From Chara braunii (lineage: Eukaryota > Streptophyta > Charophyceae > Charales > Characeae), in assembly GCA_003427395.1 (NCBI GenBank), contig BFEA01000270.1, forward strand, positions 1,077,352-1,121,049: a DNA stretch of 43,698 nt. The letters run 5' to 3'. The notes below the pieces were generated by a model that made no database searches, was not told where the DNA came from, and saw only the letters and a program-made list of their open reading frames with translations. Shown here piece after piece: positions 39,895 through 43,698 of the stretch. How positions within the stretch are numbered: position 1 is the stretch's first letter; each line of letters starts with the position of its first letter. Both the position numbers and the translations under genes were made by a program.

Positions 39895-40907
39895 GGGGAT
39901 TTTAAACGTCGGACGCTGTCCGACTTTTTTGTTAAATTAAGGAACTTGATGAGACTGACGTCTGCCAAAAGTTTATTCAGAACAAACCTACGACTGAGAG
40001 GCTAATTTTTTTGCTTAAGTCCAAACTCCTGCGGCATGCTATAGTGGCGGTGCGGTCGGTCACCAACCGTGTTTGGCGAGTACGGAGGGGCGTACGGGTG
40101 TTGGAATACTAAGTCTAACTAATATCCTATTTAAAGTGATGACAGTCGCGCGATTCAGAGCCTGAGTAGGCCAAAGGGGTGGCTTATCGGGCTTACCGGG
40201 CTAAGCCTCTTCCGGTTAAACGGCGGGGCGGCGGCCATTTGCCAAGGTGAGGCAGTTCGGGCCTGCCTAGTCCCGAGGCTGGGTGACCTACTGGGCAGCA
40301 ACCCTTCAAATAGAAGAGTTCCGGGTATAGCTTCCGTGAATAGGAGCTAGCCCAATAGGTTATAGCATCAAGCTATCACCCAACAGACACTAGGATCGAA
40401 CCTGAAGGCATCGTACTAGGCTGGCTCCTTTTGGAACAGCTCACCGGAAAGAAACGTGAGGCGCGGTCGATTTTGCCCGCGAGATCATCAGATCTCACGG
40501 CCGAAAACAGCCGCGCGGATAACAGCATGGCCCTGCGCAAGGATGACACGCATAAATCGAGAAAAATAAAAATAAAAATAAAAATTTATACGACGCCACA
40601 TGGCGCCTGTAGATGACGTTCGAGGGGGGGGCGGTGTAGTTGTAGCCATTGGCATAAGCCAACGAGTCAATGACTTTTAAAGATTTTGTTTAAAATTTTC
40701 TTTTTCTTTTTGTCGTATTTTGAAAGATTCCCCCCCCTCATTCCTTTCTTATCGTGATGCAGTTGAAGTTGAGCCTCTTCACTTTTGGAAAAGGGCTGCA
40801 ACTTCCAACGATGCACCCGAACCTGGCGCTGTTGGCAGTTGGGTGCGGGCGCGCGCTGCCGCAAAGGAAAGAAAACCCTGTAGTTGGTCGTGGGAGAACG
40901 AGCAACT
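39895..40907. other. No recognised gene
   Basis: Includes an (AAATA)n microsatellite (about 40563-40587). A GGTTCGATCC-like box on the minus strand at about 40391-40400 lacks a pairing T stem, so no tRNA is called. No domain in any frame. Confidence 0.4.
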
Positions 40908-40933
40908 GTTCCCTCAACAACTGTTGAGGGAAC
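40908..40933. repeat. Perfect 12-bp hairpin with 2-nt loop
   Basis: GTTCCCTCAACA (40908-40919) and TGTTGAGGGAAC (40922-40933) pair exactly around AC. With only two loop bases it is close to a perfect palindrome of 26 bp. Confidence 0.92.
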
Positions 40934-40989
40934 CACCCCAGCCTTGTCTCAATCTGGCTGGGTCGTAGGCTGTATGTAGGCACAGGCAG

Positions 40990-41375
40990 GAACGGGGGGG
41001 GTTGAAAAGTAAGAGGGGGTTGAAGGAGTTGAGTGGAGAGTGAGAGAAAGAGGGATGGGAGGATGGGAGAGAGGGGGACCTGCTCCTCCCGACCTGCCAG
41101 CTGCCTACCCGTTGTCAGGGAGGGGAAGAAGAGAAAAAAAAGAAGAAAAAGAAAATAATAAAAAAGAAAAAAAAACGAAAAAACGGAATCTGAGTTTTTT
41201 TTGAAAAACTGTATTTTTCAGTTTGCGCCACTATTTTTTTGGTGCCGTAAAACTTTTGTTTTGACCTTGCAATGTTTTCTGTAGATAGTCAGGCACTTAG
41301 GCCATACGCATGATTTTTTTCAAATTTGTTTATTAAGGGAATATTTTTCTAAAAATGCTCAAAGTCGGGGTACTT
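40990..41375. other. Purine-rich and A-rich low-complexity DNA
   Basis: G/A-rich DNA up to about 41080, then A/G runs at about 41120-41185. No gene. Confidence 0.5.
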
Positions 41376-41528
41376 TTTGCACCCCGCCCTGAGCATGTCG
41401 GGATTTGAACTCATGCATTTCCACGAGTTCTTTCCCTACCTCTCTCAATCTGACAACTGCCATCCCCGTTTTCAGGGGAGGGCAGGGAAGAAAAGAGGAA
41501 AAGTAGAGAGGGGAGAGAAAGGAACAGT

Positions 41529-41556
41529 CACGGCCGCGAACGTGGTCGCGGCCGTG
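41529..41556. repeat. Perfect 11-bp GC-rich hairpin
   Basis: CACGGCCGCGA (41529-41539) and TCGCGGCCGTG (41546-41556) pair exactly around ACGTGG. Confidence 0.92.
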
Positions 41557-42079
41557 CACCAAGTTCAAGCAGTATTGGCCTGATTGCAGTCATTCAGGCC
41601 AAAGCTGTGAACTAGACGGTTAGTGAGGGGAACTTGGCTGGAAACAGCCATTTTTCCGCTGAACCTGCACTCAGTGTAGGGCTGAGAGCAGGGAAAAGGG
41701 AGAAAAAGAGGGGGGCAGTTGAGTACAACTGCCACCCTAGTGTGTGGCTGAGGTGAGACAGCCTCAGTCCGTTGATCTGGCTCAGATCGACGGCCCCAGG
41801 CAAGTGATGAATTTTGTCTGGGGACAGCTGAGGCTACTGCTGCCCTCCTCAGCCACTACAAAAGAGGCAGCTGTCCCTCAGCTGCCTCACACTTGCCTCC
41901 AGCTGCCAGCGACAGCACACTTGGCTCATCGCTAGAGTGCTGGAGAGGAGGCAGGAGTGATGTCGGCGAAGCTGGAGGACTGCGGAGGAGCGCGACGAAG
42001 GAGGAGACAGCCATAGCCTTGGCTGGGGCATTCTGCTCCACCTTGGCAGGCTGGTCTGTAGGGGGACTTTGCGGCAACG
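41557..42079. other. No supported gene
   Basis: A 198-codon minus-strand frame (42452-41856) covers part of this, but its composition comes from the two tandem arrays below. Several frames are open at once. No domain. Confidence 0.35.
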
Positions 42080-42180
42080 TGGTGAGGAGCGGCAGCAGAG
42101 CATGATGAGGAGCGGCAGCGGAGCGTGGTGAGGAGCGGCAGCGGAGCATGATGACGAGCTGCAGCGGAGCGTGGCAAGGA
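42080..42180. repeat. 23-bp minisatellite, four copies
   Basis: GGTGAGGAGCGGCAGCGGAG followed by CRT repeats four times with single-base changes. Confidence 0.88.
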
Positions 42181-42295
42181 GCGAGAGGGAGCACGACAAC
42201 TGGTGGGGTTATGTTGTCGAAATACCGCGGCGTCGGCGTGACACCTTTATTCTGAGGGGTGACGCTGCCGTTTTCACGGCACGGTAATACATCGC

Positions 42296-42515
42296 GGTGA
42301 AGCGCTGCCATTTTTTTTTTTTTTACGGTGGTACGACACTGCGAAGCGCCACCGTCTTTTTGCGGTGGTACGGCACGGCAAAGCGCCGCCGTCTTTTTGC
42401 GGTGGTACGACACGGCGAAGCGCTGCCGTTTTTTTTTATAATGGTACGGCACGGCGAAGCGCTGCCGTTTTTTTTATGGTGATACGGCGCGACGACGCGC
42501 TGTCATTTTCCGACG
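42296..42515. repeat. Roughly 48-bp tandem array, five copies, each with a small stem
   Basis: Units of GGTACGACACGGCGAAGCGC followed by YGCCGT and a T run. In several copies ACGGC can pair with GCCGT. A T run follows each stem. Confidence 0.8.
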
Positions 42516-43698
42516 AGAGTTTGGCACGGCAGTGAAACTGCGGCACGACGGTGGGACATGTGGCGCGACAGTGGAGGTTTTTTTTTACGGCACGTAAAGT
42601 TTTTTTTTTGCGGCGAGGCGTCTGCTTTTCTTGGTGAAGGTCTGCTACCATTGGTGTGTACGACAGCAACAGCGTGACATGGTGGCGGTGGACGGCATGC
42701 GACGGTACGAAATGTGAGCGCGACAGGCGGATTTTTTTTTTTTTTATGCGGCATATGAGATAAATGTTTTGTGGTTGGGACCAGCGAACACTTGCGGCAG
42801 TGGGACTGGACTATTTGGGACTACCTGGATTCCATTGGGACTGACGTGGGACGCGGGCTATCATTTGCGGCGGTCCCGACGAAGACGTTTTTGGGATTCG
42901 ACACCGGTTTTATTTTTTAAAGAAGTGTGGGGGAAGCGGTTTTCGACTCAGTAGTCATTCAACGAAGTGTTTGACAACGTTTGACCACCTAGAACCGCGT
43001 GGGACCATCTGGGGCCGCTTAGGACCACTTGGGACTGACGTAATACCAGATTGAGTGTTTTTTCAGGGACGCGTGCGGCTCTCCGTTTTCACGCTTGGGT
43101 TACCGCGGATGAGGAGTGCGAGTGAAAGGCGGTTTGATCAGGATTTTCCTTGAGACTACAACTTTCGGCGGCACACACAACTTGTTGGTTGGCTTTCTTG
43201 AGTGAGACAGGACGCTTCTTCGGCACCACTTCACTCAAGGTCAGTGGACGACTCAGACTCCCTTCACACCTGTGTGCACCCACACATTGCTTGACCCTTT
43301 TGCTTTGAATGTTCAGGAGAAAAGGTTGAGTTGGGTTGTGGGCGTCATGCATGAGTGAAAAGGTGGGCCTAGTGGGACTTTGCTTGTCTTCTTTTGATTG
43401 TGTTGTCTGCATGGTGTGCAGGTGAGTAAAAAGACTATGTATAAAAGTGGGACAAAATGCTATTTCATAAAATGATGGAGAATTTTTGCCTCCTTACCAT
43501 TTTCCTTTCGTCACTGAGTTGGGTGAACTTGCCTTCTATTTCTGAAGGATAACTGATGGGTGCCGTGAGAAAAAGAATTTTGAAAACAGAAAGAGAATAA
43601 AAACATAATGAATTTAACTTTTCTCAAGGATTGACCGCCTCTATTCCGAATGACCTTATCTGTCCATACCTGTCCAAATGATTCTCATTATTTATCCC
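42516..43698. other. No recognised gene
   Basis: A 107-codon minus-strand frame (43412-43089) is Ser/Lys/Gln-rich with six Cys but no known pattern, so unproven. Short GGGACTGACGT repeats occur at about 42837 and 43031, with CCACTTGGGAC-type variants between. Confidence 0.35.

Noticed and set aside
40385-40405. tRNA gene on the minus strand (GGTTCGATCC box)
   Set aside because: The T stem does not pair and no A box lies at a proper distance.
41856-42452. 198-codon minus-strand frame
   Set aside because: Made of two tandem arrays read through. No domain, and other phases are open too.
43089-43412. 107-codon minus-strand frame as a host gene
   Set aside because: No motif, no supporting splice or promoter context, and within the length expected by chance for the composition.

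Overview
No intact cellular gene could be supported in this window. It looks like repeat-rich eukaryotic nuclear DNA, most plausibly from a streptophyte (a charophyte alga or land plant). The signs are: Ty3/gypsy retrotransposons whose primer-binding sites match the 3' ends of plant tRNA-Asp and initiator tRNA-Met, a chromodomain of chromovirus type, (C)CCTAAA telomere-like runs, hAT-type DNA transposons with 8-bp target duplications, and an organelle-type group II intron domain V. A Chara-like genome is my guess from the protein families; it is not proven. Almost every long open frame is either a decayed transposon gene or an artefact of GC-rich minisatellites.

Layout. 1-6.4 kb: small DNA transposons (TTAA-flanked elements at 942-1856 and 2103-2253, a hAT-like element at 2640-2985), a perfect hairpin (3025-3063) and a TG-microsatellite duplication (4743-5085). 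6727-6760: a complete group II intron domain V on the minus strand. 7551-38564: one old minus-strand gypsy element, here called alpha. Its left LTR (7551-11534) and truncated right LTR (38182-38564) share TGTCG...CGACA ends and are flanked by the same 4 bp, CCGG. Its gene remnants read right to left: gag/protease/pre-RT (38172-35721), then RNase H and integrase (13745-11575). The middle is filled by later insertions.

Nested inside alpha are: a tRNA-Met-primed LTR element, here called D (LTR 35360-35720, primer site 35341-35358, probable gag 24018-23335); a complete 9.6-kb element B (25359-34967) inserted into the leader of D, with 2.8-kb LTRs, a tRNA-Asp primer site, a polypurine tract, a 4-bp ACGG duplication and only gag-like coding, so non-autonomous; a separate chromodomain fragment (about 15068-14676); and an 812-bp hAT element (35984-36795) with a perfect 8-bp duplication. 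B and alpha share LTR ends, polypurine tract type, TSD length and gag relatives. B is therefore probably a non-autonomous member of the alpha family.

The most unusual part is 19.1-20.9 kb, which matches no recognised gene. At least eleven hairpins share an 8-nt loop (ATAAGTTT and variants) while their stem sequences differ and still pair. They are followed by four copies of a roughly 120-bp repeat that also holds a small hairpin. 38.6-43.7 kb: the decayed reading frame into which alpha inserted, three more perfect hairpins and two tandem arrays, with no recognisable host gene.
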